Of a DNA stretch of 64,000 nucleotides, positions 16,937-25,682 are shown piece after piece; position 1 is the stretch's first letter, and the number at the start of each line of letters is the position of its first letter. The notes under the pieces are model-generated. The model searched no databases and was not told the DNA's origin. It saw nothing but the letters and a program-made list of their open reading frames with translations. This DNA is from an uncultured Clostridium sp. (GTDB lineage Bacteria > Bacillota > Clostridia > Clostridiales > Clostridiaceae), in NCBI RefSeq assembly GCF_934754915.1, contig NZ_CAKVKB010000006.1, positions 9,460 to 73,459 of the forward strand, read 5' to 3'. Position numbers and translations under genes: made by a program.

Positions 16937-18238
16937 TTGAAACACTTTTTGAAATTTATAATTGTTTCTGTAACAATTATAGTTATAGCATTTATTTTGG
17001 TTAATATAACAGGCAGGTATAAAGTGGATATACTAGGAAGTAATATTAAATGGAGCATAGACAGCAAGAATTGCAAGAAAGCAGTGGATTTTGATAAAGA
17101 TGATGAGAGAAATACATATATTGCTTATAGTGATTCAATAAGTGTGATGAGAGAAGATGGAAAAGAAAATATTCTTCTGAATGATTCATCATTAAATGTG
17201 GATAGAATGTTGTTTTATGATGGCAGGATTTATTATCTTTCTGATGATAAATTATATGTATACGATATTTATAAGGGAGAGAGCAAAGTAATATTGGATG
17301 AAATACCATATAAGGGTGATAATGTTGATAGAAGAATGATAATAAAAGACTCTAAATTGCTTCTTTCTATAGGAAGTGCTACAAATTCGGGAATTGCGGA
17401 TAATAATGAGGAATACAAAATAAATGAAATTCCTTATGATTTAACACCAATAAATATAACTTTGACAGGAAATAATTATGGGAAAAAGAAAACAGGACCT
17501 TTTATGCCTTATGGAAATTCAAGTTTAAAGGGGCAGAAGATTAAGTGCAGAAATATCGCTAATAGTTCTGTTGTAGAAATAGATTTGAATTCTAATAAAA
17601 CATCGCTATATGCATGTGGAATAAGAAACATAACAGGATGGGATATTAACAGTAACAACGAACTTATATGTATAGTAGGGGGAATGGAAAATAAGGGAGA
17701 CAGACCTGTAAAAAGAGATTTTGATTATATATATAAAATACAAAAAAACAATTGGTATGGATGGCCTGATTATAGCGGAGGAGATCCAATTGAATCACCA
17801 CGTTTTAATGAAGAAAAACCTATAACGAGAATAATCGAAAATCACCCTAATAAAAATGTACCTGGTCCTTTATATCAATTTGACCATGTAAGTTCGATGA
17901 GGTGTCTTGCTATAGATAAAAATAATGGGGTTTTAGGAAAAGATACCATGGTATATTATGATACAGATAGAAATGTAATTTCGTCATTAGACAATAATTT
18001 AATAATGAACAGACTTTTAAAATTGAAAGAAGATAGTATTATTAAAGAAATAAAGATAAAAGATGATTCAATTTATATATTGGATAGTGGAGTGGGATGT
18101 ATTTACAGACTAAATTCGATAGATGGAAGTTTCATGTTTAATATTCCAAGAGTAATATTAATATTTATTTTGATGTTTCTTGGAAGTCTTGTATTTGTAC
18201 TTATATATAAATACAATAATGGGAAAGTTAATAAGTAA
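16937..18238 (+). CDS. Membrane-anchored beta-propeller protein, sorbosone-dehydrogenase-like
   Basis: 433 residues from TTG 16937; GGGGTG upstream is the ribosome site, and its GTG would give a three-codon-longer frame. One membrane segment lies at each end (about 7-26 and 400-425), so the middle is extracytoplasmic. It reads like a beta-propeller with repeated strand-turn patterns (DGRIYYLSDDKLYVYDI, NELICIVGGME, DDSIYILDSGVGCIYRLN). The segment NNWYGWPDYSGGDP resembles the YGWP signature of glucose/sorbosone dehydrogenase propellers, though the catalytic His and PQQ-binding residues are not evident. Function unknown; an enzymatic role is doubtful, and binding or sensing at the surface is equally likely. 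Confidence 0.7.
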   Translation: MKHFLKFIIVSVTIIVIAFILVNITGRYKVDILGSNIKWSIDSKNCKKAVDFDKDDERNTYIAYSDSISVMREDGKENILLNDSSLNVDRMLFYDGRIYYLSDDKLYVYDIYKGESKVILDEIPYKGDNVDRRMIIKDSKLLLSIGSATNSGIADNNEEYKINEIPYDLTPINITLTGNNYGKKKTGPFMPYGNSSLKGQKIKCRNIANSSVVEIDLNSNKTSLYACGIRNITGWDINSNNELICIVGGMENKGDRPVKRDFDYIYKIQKNNWYGWPDYSGGDPIESPRFNEEKPITRIIENHPNKNVPGPLYQFDHVSSMRCLAIDKNNGVLGKDTMVYYDTDRNVISSLDNNLIMNRLLKLKEDSIIKEIKIKDDSIYILDSGVGCIYRLNSIDGSFMFNIPRVILIFILMFLGSLVFVLIYKYNNGKVNK

Positions 18239-18258
18239 TAGAAAATGTATAGGTAAAA

Positions 18259-18320
18259 GAGATATATTAGTATGTTGATAAGTTTAAGGTCAGACATATT
18301 TGTATATCTCCTTTTTATTT
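18259..18320 (+). terminator. Possible terminator after the propeller gene
   Basis: GAGATATA (18259-18266) and TATATCTC (18303-18310) close a long structured loop with an inner TATGT/ACATA pair; CTTTTTATTTT follows. Confidence 0.45.
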
Positions 18321-18414
18321 TACAGAAAGGTAAATTAGAGACAATTTAAATGCAATTTCAATTTTGTAATATATACATATTAAATTAATTTTTGAGAAAT
18401 TATATTCTAATTAT

Positions 18415-18442
18415 TTGAAAAAGTTAAATAATATGGTAAAAT
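18415..18442 (+). promoter_or_regulatory. Putative promoter for the methyltransferase-like/radical-SAM pair
   Basis: TTGAAA, 16 bp, TAAAAT, about 60 bp before the first start codon. Confidence 0.45.
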
Positions 18443-18502
18443 AATGATGAGGGTTAAAATGAGAATAAAGGTAAAATGGTATAATAAATAAGGGTGAGAA
18501 AA

Positions 18503-19057
18503 ATGGGGAAAACAATTATAATAAATTTAGAAAAAGTAAATATTAATGGAGATGTGCTGGATGTAGGCGAAAAAAATTTTGGCATCATATATAATCTGAC
18601 CAAAGATGTTCAAGAAGAACTCAGTCTTGATTATGTAGATGAAGAAACTGATGTTAAAATGAAAGAAAATGCTTATGATACTTGTACATTTTTTTTTGAA
18701 CTTAATAAGATATGGACATCTGTAGAAAAAGAAAAAATAATAAAAAAAGTATATAAATATATAAAACAAAATGGGGAAATATTAATATGGGATATTAATA
18801 AGGAAAGAGCAAAGGTTTTTAATAATAAGATAAAAATAATACTTCCAAAAGGTAATATAAAAGAATTTACTTTTAAGAATTCAAATATATTGACGTCATC
18901 AAATGCAGAGGAGACAAAAAAAATCCTTGAAAAATATTTCAATATAGAAGAAACTAAAACATGGGAAGATATTTTTTTCATAAGAGGAAAAAAATTAGGG
19001 ACAAATGCTAAAAAAGAGGAGAAAGACGAAAATGAAAGTTTTACTTACAGCCATTAA
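18503..19057 (+). CDS. Degenerate SAM-methyltransferase-like protein
   Basis: 184 residues from ATG 18503; the GTG three codons earlier belongs to the ribosome site AGGGTGAG. The pattern GDVLDVGEKNFGIIYNL near residue 20 resembles motif I of Rossmann-fold methyltransferases. FFELNKIW and IKQNGEILIWDIN resemble later strands and the post-motif segment of the class I fold, but the glycine loop is poor, so SAM binding is uncertain. The last 26 bp overlap the next gene, a radical-SAM protein, which implies translational coupling. It may be an accessory to that enzyme. No certain family assignment. Confidence 0.6.
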   Translation: MGKTIIINLEKVNINGDVLDVGEKNFGIIYNLTKDVQEELSLDYVDEETDVKMKENAYDTCTFFFELNKIWTSVEKEKIIKKVYKYIKQNGEILIWDINKERAKVFNNKIKIILPKGNIKEFTFKNSNILTSSNAEETKKILEKYFNIEETKTWEDIFFIRGKKLGTNAKKEEKDENESFTYSH

Positions 19058-20693
19058 CTCGAAATATATACACAGCAATCTTGCTGTAAGATATTTAAAG
19101 AGTTTTACAAATGATTTGGATTATGAAGGAAAGATAAGAGAATTTACTATCAATGACAGAGAAGAGAGAATTCTTGAAGAAATAATTAGAGAAAAGCCAG
19201 ATATAGTTGCTTTCTCTACATATATATGGAATGTTGAAATGATTTCAAGAATTTCAAATCTTATAAAGAAAGTTGATTCAAGAATTGAAATATTATATGG
19301 AGGTCCTGAAGTTTCTTTTGATTCAAGGGCATTTCTCAAGAAAAACATAGGAGAATATGTGATTGAAGGTGAAGGGGAAAAAACATATAGGGATTTTATA
19401 TTATACAAATTAGGAGAAAAACAAATTGAGCAGGTAAGGGGACTTCATTATAAGAAAGATGGTCAAGTATTTTCTAATGAAAGAAGACCACTAATGAATA
19501 TGGATGAAATAGTATTTCCATATGAAAAAGATGAAGATTTAAGCAATAAAATTGTTTATTATGAGGCATCAAGAGGGTGTCCATTTAATTGCAAGTACTG
19601 TCTTTCATCAACAAGTCATGGAGTTCGTTTTTTAAATACAGATAGAGTGCGTAAAGAGCTTAAGTATTTTATAGACAAAAAGGTAAGGCTTGTAAAATTT
19701 GTGGATCGTACATTTAACTGTAATCATAGATTTGCTATGGATATATGGAAATACCTTATTGAAGCAGATACAGATACTCAGTTTCATTTTGAAATATCAG
19801 CTGATATTTTGAAAGATTCAGAAATAGAACTTCTTTCAAAAGCTCCAGAGGGAAGATTTCAATTTGAAGTGGGTGTTCAGACCACAAATGATGATGTTTT
19901 AAGAAATATAAATCGTTTTGTTAATTTTAGTGATATAAAAGAAAAAGTTGAAGAACTTATGTCTATAAAAAATATAAAGCAGCATCTTGATCTTATAGCT
20001 GGTCTTCCAGGAGAAGATTATGCATCATTTAGAAGATCTTTTAATGATGTTTATAGTATAAGACCTGAAGAGATACAGCTGGGATTTCTAAAGCTTCTTA
20101 AAGGGTCTTCTATGAGAGAAGAAGCTGAAGCATATGGAATGAAATATTCGCCATACCCTCCATATGAAATATTAAAAACAAATCTTGTGAGTTACGAAGA
20201 AATGATTAAACTGAAAAAAATAGAAGCTATGGTAGACAAATATTATAATTCAGGTAAATTTGATCATATAATAAAATATTTTGAACAAAAGTTTGATACA
20301 CCATTTGACTTCTATTACGAACTGGGAATGTTTTTTGAGAATAAGGGATATTTTAATAAAAATATAGGAAATATAGAATATTATAAGGTGTTTTTAGATT
20401 TTGCAGAAGAAGTTTTAAAAGAAAATAGTAAAACAGTTAATGAAATAGTAAAATTTAATTATCTTCTATATTATAAAAATAGAGGGTTGCCAGACTTTTT
20501 AAGAAGTAATCTTACAAAAGAAGAAGAAAAGCAAATAAAAGTTGATCTTAGAGAAAGATATTCTTTTAAAGAATATCATATTGAAAAATTCAACATAGAC
20601 TTAGATAAGTATGTGGAAAATGGCAGTATAGAAGAAAAAATATCATGTTATTTATTTGATAGTCATGGAACATACATAAATGTTGGTATATAA
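19032..20693 (+). CDS. B12-binding-domain radical SAM protein (DUF4080 type)
   Basis: 553 residues from ATG 19032, with AGGAG about 9 nt upstream inside the previous gene. Residues 1-130 form a B12-binding-like Rossmann domain (KVLLTAINSKYIHSNLA, VAFSTYIWN, ILYGGPEVSF); the DxHxxG cobalamin-ligand motif is absent. The radical-SAM cluster motif is CPFNCKYC (Cys183, 187, 190), followed by a TIM-barrel region with LIAGLPGED. The C-terminal 180 residues are the DUF4080 extension. Members of this family are widespread in clostridia and have no firm substrate; methylation or RNA/peptide modification is only inference. Coupled to the upstream methyltransferase-like gene. Confidence 0.85.
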   Translation: MKVLLTAINSKYIHSNLAVRYLKSFTNDLDYEGKIREFTINDREERILEEIIREKPDIVAFSTYIWNVEMISRISNLIKKVDSRIEILYGGPEVSFDSRAFLKKNIGEYVIEGEGEKTYRDFILYKLGEKQIEQVRGLHYKKDGQVFSNERRPLMNMDEIVFPYEKDEDLSNKIVYYEASRGCPFNCKYCLSSTSHGVRFLNTDRVRKELKYFIDKKVRLVKFVDRTFNCNHRFAMDIWKYLIEADTDTQFHFEISADILKDSEIELLSKAPEGRFQFEVGVQTTNDDVLRNINRFVNFSDIKEKVEELMSIKNIKQHLDLIAGLPGEDYASFRRSFNDVYSIRPEEIQLGFLKLLKGSSMREEAEAYGMKYSPYPPYEILKTNLVSYEEMIKLKKIEAMVDKYYNSGKFDHIIKYFEQKFDTPFDFYYELGMFFENKGYFNKNIGNIEYYKVFLDFAEEVLKENSKTVNEIVKFNYLLYYKNRGLPDFLRSNLTKEEEKQIKVDLRERYSFKEYHIEKFNIDLDKYVENGSIEEKISCYLFDSHGTYINVGI

Positions 20694-20815
20694 ATAATAT
20701 TCAAAAGAATTAAAAAAAAATCAATATTTATGGAAAAAATAGAAGGAGATTCACATATATTAAGCGAATTAATAAATATAAAAGAAGCACGTATATTCTT
20801 TTTTGGTTTAAATTG

Positions 20816-20844
20816 TTGAAAAATACACATGGAATGTGTATAAT
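20816..20844 (+). promoter_or_regulatory. Consensus promoter of the V-ATPase operon
   Basis: TTGAAA (20816-20821), exactly 17 bp, TATAAT (20839-20844). The first gene starts at 20933. The spacer and first bases of the -10 contain a perfect inverted repeat, listed separately. Confidence 0.75.
20823..20841. promoter_or_regulatory. Perfect inverted repeat inside the V-ATPase promoter (candidate operator)
   Basis: ATACACAT, GGA, ATGTGTAT: eight-base arms with a 3-base centre, filling the spacer and overlapping the -10. A dimeric repressor bound here would block RNA polymerase. The regulator is unknown. Confidence 0.55.
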
Positions 20845-20932
20845 AAAAATGATAACAAAGTAATTAATACTATATAAAGTATTAATATATATTATTTTCT
20901 TTTTACATTGAGGCGTTAAAGGTGGTGAGATT

Positions 20933-21259
20933 TTGGCATTAGAAGCAATCGAAGAAATTAAACAAACTGAAGCAAAAGCTAAGGATATTGTTAAAAATGC
21001 AAATGCTGAAGCAAAAGAAATTGTTCAAAAAGCTATAGCTGAAGCAGGAAAGCAATATGATGAAGTTTTAGCCAAAGCAAAGGAAAAAGCTGATAAGCTT
21101 ATAAACGAAGCTGTCGATATGGGAAATAAAGAAGCTGAACCTATATTGGCAAAAGGGAAAAAGGAAGCAGAAGATATATTAAATGTATCTCAAGACAAAA
21201 AACTTAATGCTATAAAATTAGTAGTTGAGAGGATAGTGAAGATTCATGGCAATAGTTAA
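20933..21259 (+). CDS. V-type ATP synthase subunit H/G (NtpF-type peripheral stalk)
   Basis: 108 residues from TTG after AAAGGTGGTGAG. Almost the whole protein is one Ala/Lys/Glu-rich helix (AIEEIKQTEAKAKDIVKNAN...) with heptad spacing, as expected for the small peripheral-stalk subunit that forms a right-handed coiled coil with subunit E. First gene of the nine-gene V-ATPase operon in the order H-I-K-E-C-F-A-B-D, equivalent to Enterococcus ntpF-I-K-E-C-G-A-B-D. Its last 14 bp overlap the subunit I start. Confidence 0.88.
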   Translation: MALEAIEEIKQTEAKAKDIVKNANAEAKEIVQKAIAEAGKQYDEVLAKAKEKADKLINEAVDMGNKEAEPILAKGKKEAEDILNVSQDKKLNAIKLVVERIVKIHGNS

Positions 21260-23204
21260 AATGAATAAATTCACTTTGTTAGCCTTTGAATCAAAAAAGG
21301 AAGAGTTACTTGAAAGACTACAGAGTTTTTCAAATGCAGAATTTATCGATCTTCAAGATGAAACAATTTTAGAAGAAAGTGAAGTTCTTAAAGATTTAAC
21401 TAAAGATGTAGTTGATTCTGATGTTGCAAAGTGGGAAGAGCAATTATCAAAGGTTAAATTTGCCCTACAGTTTTTACAAGACTATGTGCCTAAACAATCT
21501 GCACTTAAAGTTTTACGTACAGAAAAACTTTCATTGAGCTTAAGCGAACTTGAAAGCAAAGTAAAACTAAGCAAGTGGGAAGAAATATACAACAAGGTTA
21601 AATCAAAAGATGATGAGTTAACTAAGTTGGAAAATGAAAAAACGAAGTTACAAGGTATTGTACAAAGTTTACAGCCATATAAAGACTTCGATGCACCTTT
21701 AGGTTCATTAAAAGAACTTGAAGAAACTGTATATTTCTTAGGAAGTGTTGCAAATCAATATGAAGAAGCTTTAAATAGTGAGTTGACTGACTGCTATGTT
21801 GAAGTAGTATCTAAAGATAATCAAGATACATATTTCTTTGCATTATGCAACAAAGACTATGCTGAAAATTCATCTGAAATATTAAGAGGGTTTGGATTTA
21901 CTCCTTTTAAAACAGAAGAAAAAGAAACTCCTTTGAAATTAATACATGATTATAATGAAAGAGTTTCTTTAATTGACTCAGATAAGTTCATCATAAAAGA
22001 AGAACTAGCTGGATATGATGAAGAATTGAAAAAATTACAATTAGCATATGAGTACTATAACAACCTTGTAGGAAGAAAAAATGTTACAACTAAGTTCTTA
22101 AAAACTGATAGTGTGTCTTTAATCCAAGGATGGGTACCTGCTAAGTATAATGAAAAATTTACTAAGATTGCTGACGAAGTTTTAGGTGAAGATTATTACT
22201 TAAACTTTGAAGATGTAAAAGAGGAAGAAATTGATGACGTTCCTGTAGCATTAGAAAATAACGCGTTAAATTCAGCGTTTGAGGATGTTACATCAATGTA
22301 TGCATTACCAAAGTACAATGAGATTGACCCAACACCATTGGTTACACCATTCTATCTAATATTCTTTGGAATGATGGTTGCCGATATGGGATATGGACTT
22401 CTTATGTTTATATGTACATTACTTGCACTTAAATTCTTGCATTTTGATGATGGAATGAAGAAAATGATTAAATTCTTCCATTATTTAAGCTACCCAACAT
22501 TTGCTTTTGGGGCAGTTTATGGAGCGTTCTTTGGAGATTTATTCAAAGATCAGTTGCCAAGACTTTTTGATACTAGTACTGATGTTATGAGCATTTTAGC
22601 ATTATCAGTAGCATTTGGTGCAATACAGATATTATTTGCTTTATTTATAAAAGCTTATGTTTTAATAAAGTTAGGAAAACCTATGGATGCATTAATGGAT
22701 TCAGGCTCATGGTTACTTATATTGGTTTCTCTTGGGTTACTTGCAGCAGGTATGATGTTAGATATACCAGTATGTGCTACAATTGGTAAATACGGCTCTA
22801 TTTTAGGTGCTATAGCAATTGTACTTACACAAGGAAGAAGTGCTAAGAGTGCTGGTGGTAAAGTAGGTTCTGGATTATATGAATTATATGGAATAACAAG
22901 TTATGTTGGAGACTTAGTTTCTTATACAAGACTTATGGCTATAGGATTATCAGGAGGATCTATTGCTGGTGCCGTTAATATGATTGTAGAAATGATACCG
23001 GGTCCAATAGGTGTATTTTTAATAGGTCCATTAATATTCGTAATATTCCAGACAGTAAACTTATTATTATCGTTATTAAGTGGATATGTTCATACATTAA
23101 GATTAACTTATGTTGAATATTTCGGAAAGTTCTATGATGGTGGAGGAAAAGCCTTCAAACCATTTGAAACACAAAATGAATATATTAATTTAACAAGAGA
23201 GTAG
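21246..23204 (+). CDS. V-type ATP synthase subunit I (NtpI, subunit a)
   Basis: 652 residues. The N-terminal half (about 1-330) is cytoplasmic and coiled-coil-rich; the C-terminal half holds about eight membrane helices from PLVTPFYLIFFGMMVADMGYGLLMF. The Arg in SYTRLMAIGLSGG is the helix-8 arginine expected to face the ion-carrying Glu of the K ring. Subunit I is the stator channel for ion entry and exit. The start overlaps the H gene by 14 bp, and the K gene follows 12 bp after the stop. Confidence 0.95.
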   Translation: MAIVKMNKFTLLAFESKKEELLERLQSFSNAEFIDLQDETILEESEVLKDLTKDVVDSDVAKWEEQLSKVKFALQFLQDYVPKQSALKVLRTEKLSLSLSELESKVKLSKWEEIYNKVKSKDDELTKLENEKTKLQGIVQSLQPYKDFDAPLGSLKELEETVYFLGSVANQYEEALNSELTDCYVEVVSKDNQDTYFFALCNKDYAENSSEILRGFGFTPFKTEEKETPLKLIHDYNERVSLIDSDKFIIKEELAGYDEELKKLQLAYEYYNNLVGRKNVTTKFLKTDSVSLIQGWVPAKYNEKFTKIADEVLGEDYYLNFEDVKEEEIDDVPVALENNALNSAFEDVTSMYALPKYNEIDPTPLVTPFYLIFFGMMVADMGYGLLMFICTLLALKFLHFDDGMKKMIKFFHYLSYPTFAFGAVYGAFFGDLFKDQLPRLFDTSTDVMSILALSVAFGAIQILFALFIKAYVLIKLGKPMDALMDSGSWLLILVSLGLLAAGMMLDIPVCATIGKYGSILGAIAIVLTQGRSAKSAGGKVGSGLYELYGITSYVGDLVSYTRLMAIGLSGGSIAGAVNMIVEMIPGPIGVFLIGPLIFVIFQTVNLLLSLLSGYVHTLRLTYVEYFGKFYDGGGKAFKPFETQNEYINLTRE

Positions 23205-23216
23205 GAGGATTTTAAA

Positions 23217-23711
23217 ATGGAAATGAGTTGGATTAACTATTTCGTAGAAAATTTTGGAGGAATGGTATTTGGTGCACTAGGAGTTGCACTTGCAGTAGGT
23301 ATGTCAGGTGTTGGTTCTGCTAAAGGTGTTGGTATTGTTGGTCAAAGCGCGGCAAGTTTATTAGCAGAACAACCAGAGAAATTTGGTAAAGCATTAGTTC
23401 TTGAATTATTACCAGGTACACAAGGTCTTTATGGATTCGTTATTGGATTATTAGCATTTTTCCAATTAAGTGGTGATACTACATTAGCTCAAGGTTTATA
23501 CTTATTATTTGCTTGTTTACCAATTGCTATTGCTGGTTTATGGTCAGCTATTGCTCAAGGTAAAGCTGCTGCTGCTGGTATTCAAATCTTAGCTAAAAAT
23601 CCAGAACATACAACAAAAGGTATGGTATTAGCTGCCATGGTTGAAACTTATGCATTATTAGGATTCGTTGTATCATTCTTATTAGTTAATGCTGCATCAA
23701 CTGTTGCATAG
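23217..23711 (+). CDS. V-type ATP synthase subunit K (NtpK rotor ring), Na+-type binding site
   Basis: 164 residues and four membrane helices in two hairpins, the duplicated 16-kDa proteolipid of V-type rotors. Residues matching the Na+ ligands of Enterococcus hirae NtpK (L61, T64, Q65, Q110, E139) are all kept at a constant +4 offset: Leu65, Thr68 and Gln69 in LLPGTQGLYGF, Gln114 in AIAQGKAAAAG, and Glu143 in MVETYALLGF. This supports Na+ coupling. AGGAGG is close upstream of the ATG. It is GC-richer and uses more favoured codons than its neighbours, as expected for a highly expressed ring subunit. Confidence 0.95.
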   Translation: MEMSWINYFVENFGGMVFGALGVALAVGMSGVGSAKGVGIVGQSAASLLAEQPEKFGKALVLELLPGTQGLYGFVIGLLAFFQLSGDTTLAQGLYLLFACLPIAIAGLWSAIAQGKAAAAGIQILAKNPEHTTKGMVLAAMVETYALLGFVVSFLLVNAASTVA

Positions 23712-23756
23712 TAAAAATAGTTTTGGTTAGTAGTATTAAGATGAGGATGTGAGTAA

Positions 23757-24347
23757 ATGTCTAATTTAAGTAATTTAACTTCTAAAATCTTAAAGGATGC
23801 AGAAGATAAAAAGGCAGTCATCTTAAACGATGCAGAGAATGAAAAAAACAAAATTCTCAGCAAGAAACAAACAGAAGCCAGTGCAGTTGAAAAGACTATG
23901 CTGGAAAAAGCTGAAAGAGAAGCTGCATCTAGAAAAGATAGAATCATTTCAGGAGCACAATTACATGCTAGAAATGAAAAATTAGAAGCAAAACAAAAAG
24001 TTATAAGCGAAATATTTAAAACAAGTATTACTGAACTTTCTAATTGTTCTGCATCTGATTTAAAAGAATTTATTAAAGAATCAATTTTAAACAGTGCAAT
24101 CGAAGGTGAACAAAACCTTATATTAAATGCAAAAGGAAAGAAAGTAGTTGATGAAACTTTTGTAGCAGAAATCAACAAAGAACTTGGTAAAAAGGCTGTT
24201 ATAAAAATGAGTGAAAACACAGGCGATTTTGAAGGTGGATTCATTTTAGAAAAAGATGGCATAGAAATAAATAATACTTTTGAAGCTTTAGTAACTTCAA
24301 TAAAGGATGATTTAAGTTTAGAAGTAGCAAGAGTGTTGTTTAGTTAA
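23757..24347 (+). CDS. V-type ATP synthase subunit E (NtpE peripheral stalk)
   Basis: 196 residues. The first 100 are a charged helix (ILKDAEDKKAVILNDAENEKNKIL...) that pairs with the small stalk subunit. The C-terminal domain (about 105-196) ends with GDFEGGFILEKDGIEINNTFEALV, the conserved head that attaches to the A3B3 catalytic ring. It joins the catalytic head to subunit I as a stator. It starts 45 bp after the K stop, behind GGATGTGAG. Confidence 0.93.
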   Translation: MSNLSNLTSKILKDAEDKKAVILNDAENEKNKILSKKQTEASAVEKTMLEKAEREAASRKDRIISGAQLHARNEKLEAKQKVISEIFKTSITELSNCSASDLKEFIKESILNSAIEGEQNLILNAKGKKVVDETFVAEINKELGKKAVIKMSENTGDFEGGFILEKDGIEINNTFEALVTSIKDDLSLEVARVLFS

Positions 24348-24359
24348 GGAGGTTAACTG

Positions 24360-25361
24360 ATGGATGAAATGCAATTTAGTCAGGTTATACCTAGAATTAG
24401 AGTATACGAGACAAAACTCCTTGATAAAGCAAAAATAGACAGAATGATAGATTCACATTCTGCTGAAGAAGTATTAAAAGTTCTTCAGGAAACAGAGTAT
24501 GCCAATGTTATGACAAATGTTAAGAGGGCAGAGGATTATGAAGTAATTTTAGGTGGAGAATTAAAAAGATTATTTACTGTAATGTACGACATAAGCCCTG
24601 TAAAATCTCTTGTTGATTTAATGAGTATAAAGTATGATTATCAAAATATAAAAGTAATTTTAAAAGGTATGTTTTTAAAGAAAGATTTTTCATATCTTTT
24701 GATTCCTGTTGGAACAATTGAAGGCAATTCATTAAAGAATATGATAGAAAATGGAAATCTTTCAGAACTTCCCCATTTAATGAGAGAAGGAGTAGAAGAA
24801 GTAAAGCTTTCTTTTGAAAATACTAATGACCCACAGGTTATTGATATTATATTAGATAAATATATGTTTAAATCATTAGTTGAAATCAAAAATGAGATTA
24901 ATGACAGATTTGTTACTAAATATGTAGATGCTTTAATAGATTCTACAAATTTAAAGACTCTTTTGAGAGTTAAAAAGCAAAACAAAGGCAGAGAATTCTT
25001 TGCTTCTGTTATTATTGAAGGAGGATCTATAGATAAAGATAAGTTAATTAGTATGCTTAATGATGCTGCTGAAAACATATCAACAAAGCTTGCTTATACA
25101 GATTATGCTGAATTTATAAGAAGCGGTATAGAATACTATACTAAGACTGGTTCAGTAAGTTTATTAGAAAAACTTGCAGATAACTATGTTATGGATATGA
25201 TGAAAGAAGCTAAAATAATACCATTTGGTGTTGAGCCATTATTAGCTTATATTTATGCTAAAGAAACAGAAATCAAGATTATTAGAATCATAATGGTTGG
25301 TAAACTCAATAATATTTCTGCGGAAGTAGTAAGAGAAAGGCTGCGTGATATTTATGTTTAA
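24360..25361 (+). CDS. V-type ATP synthase subunit C (NtpC, central-stalk socket)
   Basis: 333 residues after AAGGAGG. It begins FSQVIPRIRVYETKLLDKAKIDRMI and contains YDYQNIKVILKGM and ETEIKIIRIIMVGKLNN, conserved features of the V-type C/d subunit, which links the rotating D-F shaft to the K ring. No nucleotide motif is expected or seen. The F gene begins inside its last codons. Confidence 0.93.
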   Translation: MDEMQFSQVIPRIRVYETKLLDKAKIDRMIDSHSAEEVLKVLQETEYANVMTNVKRAEDYEVILGGELKRLFTVMYDISPVKSLVDLMSIKYDYQNIKVILKGMFLKKDFSYLLIPVGTIEGNSLKNMIENGNLSELPHLMREGVEEVKLSFENTNDPQVIDIILDKYMFKSLVEIKNEINDRFVTKYVDALIDSTNLKTLLRVKKQNKGREFFASVIIEGGSIDKDKLISMLNDAAENISTKLAYTDYAEFIRSGIEYYTKTGSVSLLEKLADNYVMDMMKEAKIIPFGVEPLLAYIYAKETEIKIIRIIMVGKLNNISAEVVRERLRDIYV

Positions 25362-25665
25362 GAAAATAGGTGTAGTTGGAGATAAGGATTCTGTTTTAGC
25401 TTTCAAAGCACTTGGAATTGATGTGTTTCCAGTAGTTGAAAATAGCGAAGCAAGAAAAACTATCGATACATTAGCTAAAAATGACTACGCAGTTATCTTC
25501 GTGACTGAGCAGGTTGCACAAAATATCGAAGAAACTATTGAAAGATATAATAAAGCAGTACTTCCAGCTATTATATTAATACCAGGAAATCAAGGATCAC
25601 TTAATATAGGTATGCAGAGAATCAGCGATAATGTTGAAAAAGCTGTCGGCATGAATATTTTATAG
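25354..25665 (+). CDS. V-type ATP synthase subunit F (NtpG)
   Basis: 103 residues from ATG 25354. A GTG three codons upstream is in frame, but MFKKIGVVGDKDSVLAF aligns with the usual start of this family. It overlaps the end of the C gene by 8 bp. Conserved IGVVGDKDSVLAFKALGIDVFPV and VTEQVAQNI identify the small regulatory rotor subunit that binds D. CheY-like alpha/beta fold. Confidence 0.92.
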   Translation: MFKKIGVVGDKDSVLAFKALGIDVFPVVENSEARKTIDTLAKNDYAVIFVTEQVAQNIEETIERYNKAVLPAIILIPGNQGSLNIGMQRISDNVEKAVGMNIL

Positions 25666-25682
25666 AAAGGTAGGTTAGTGCG

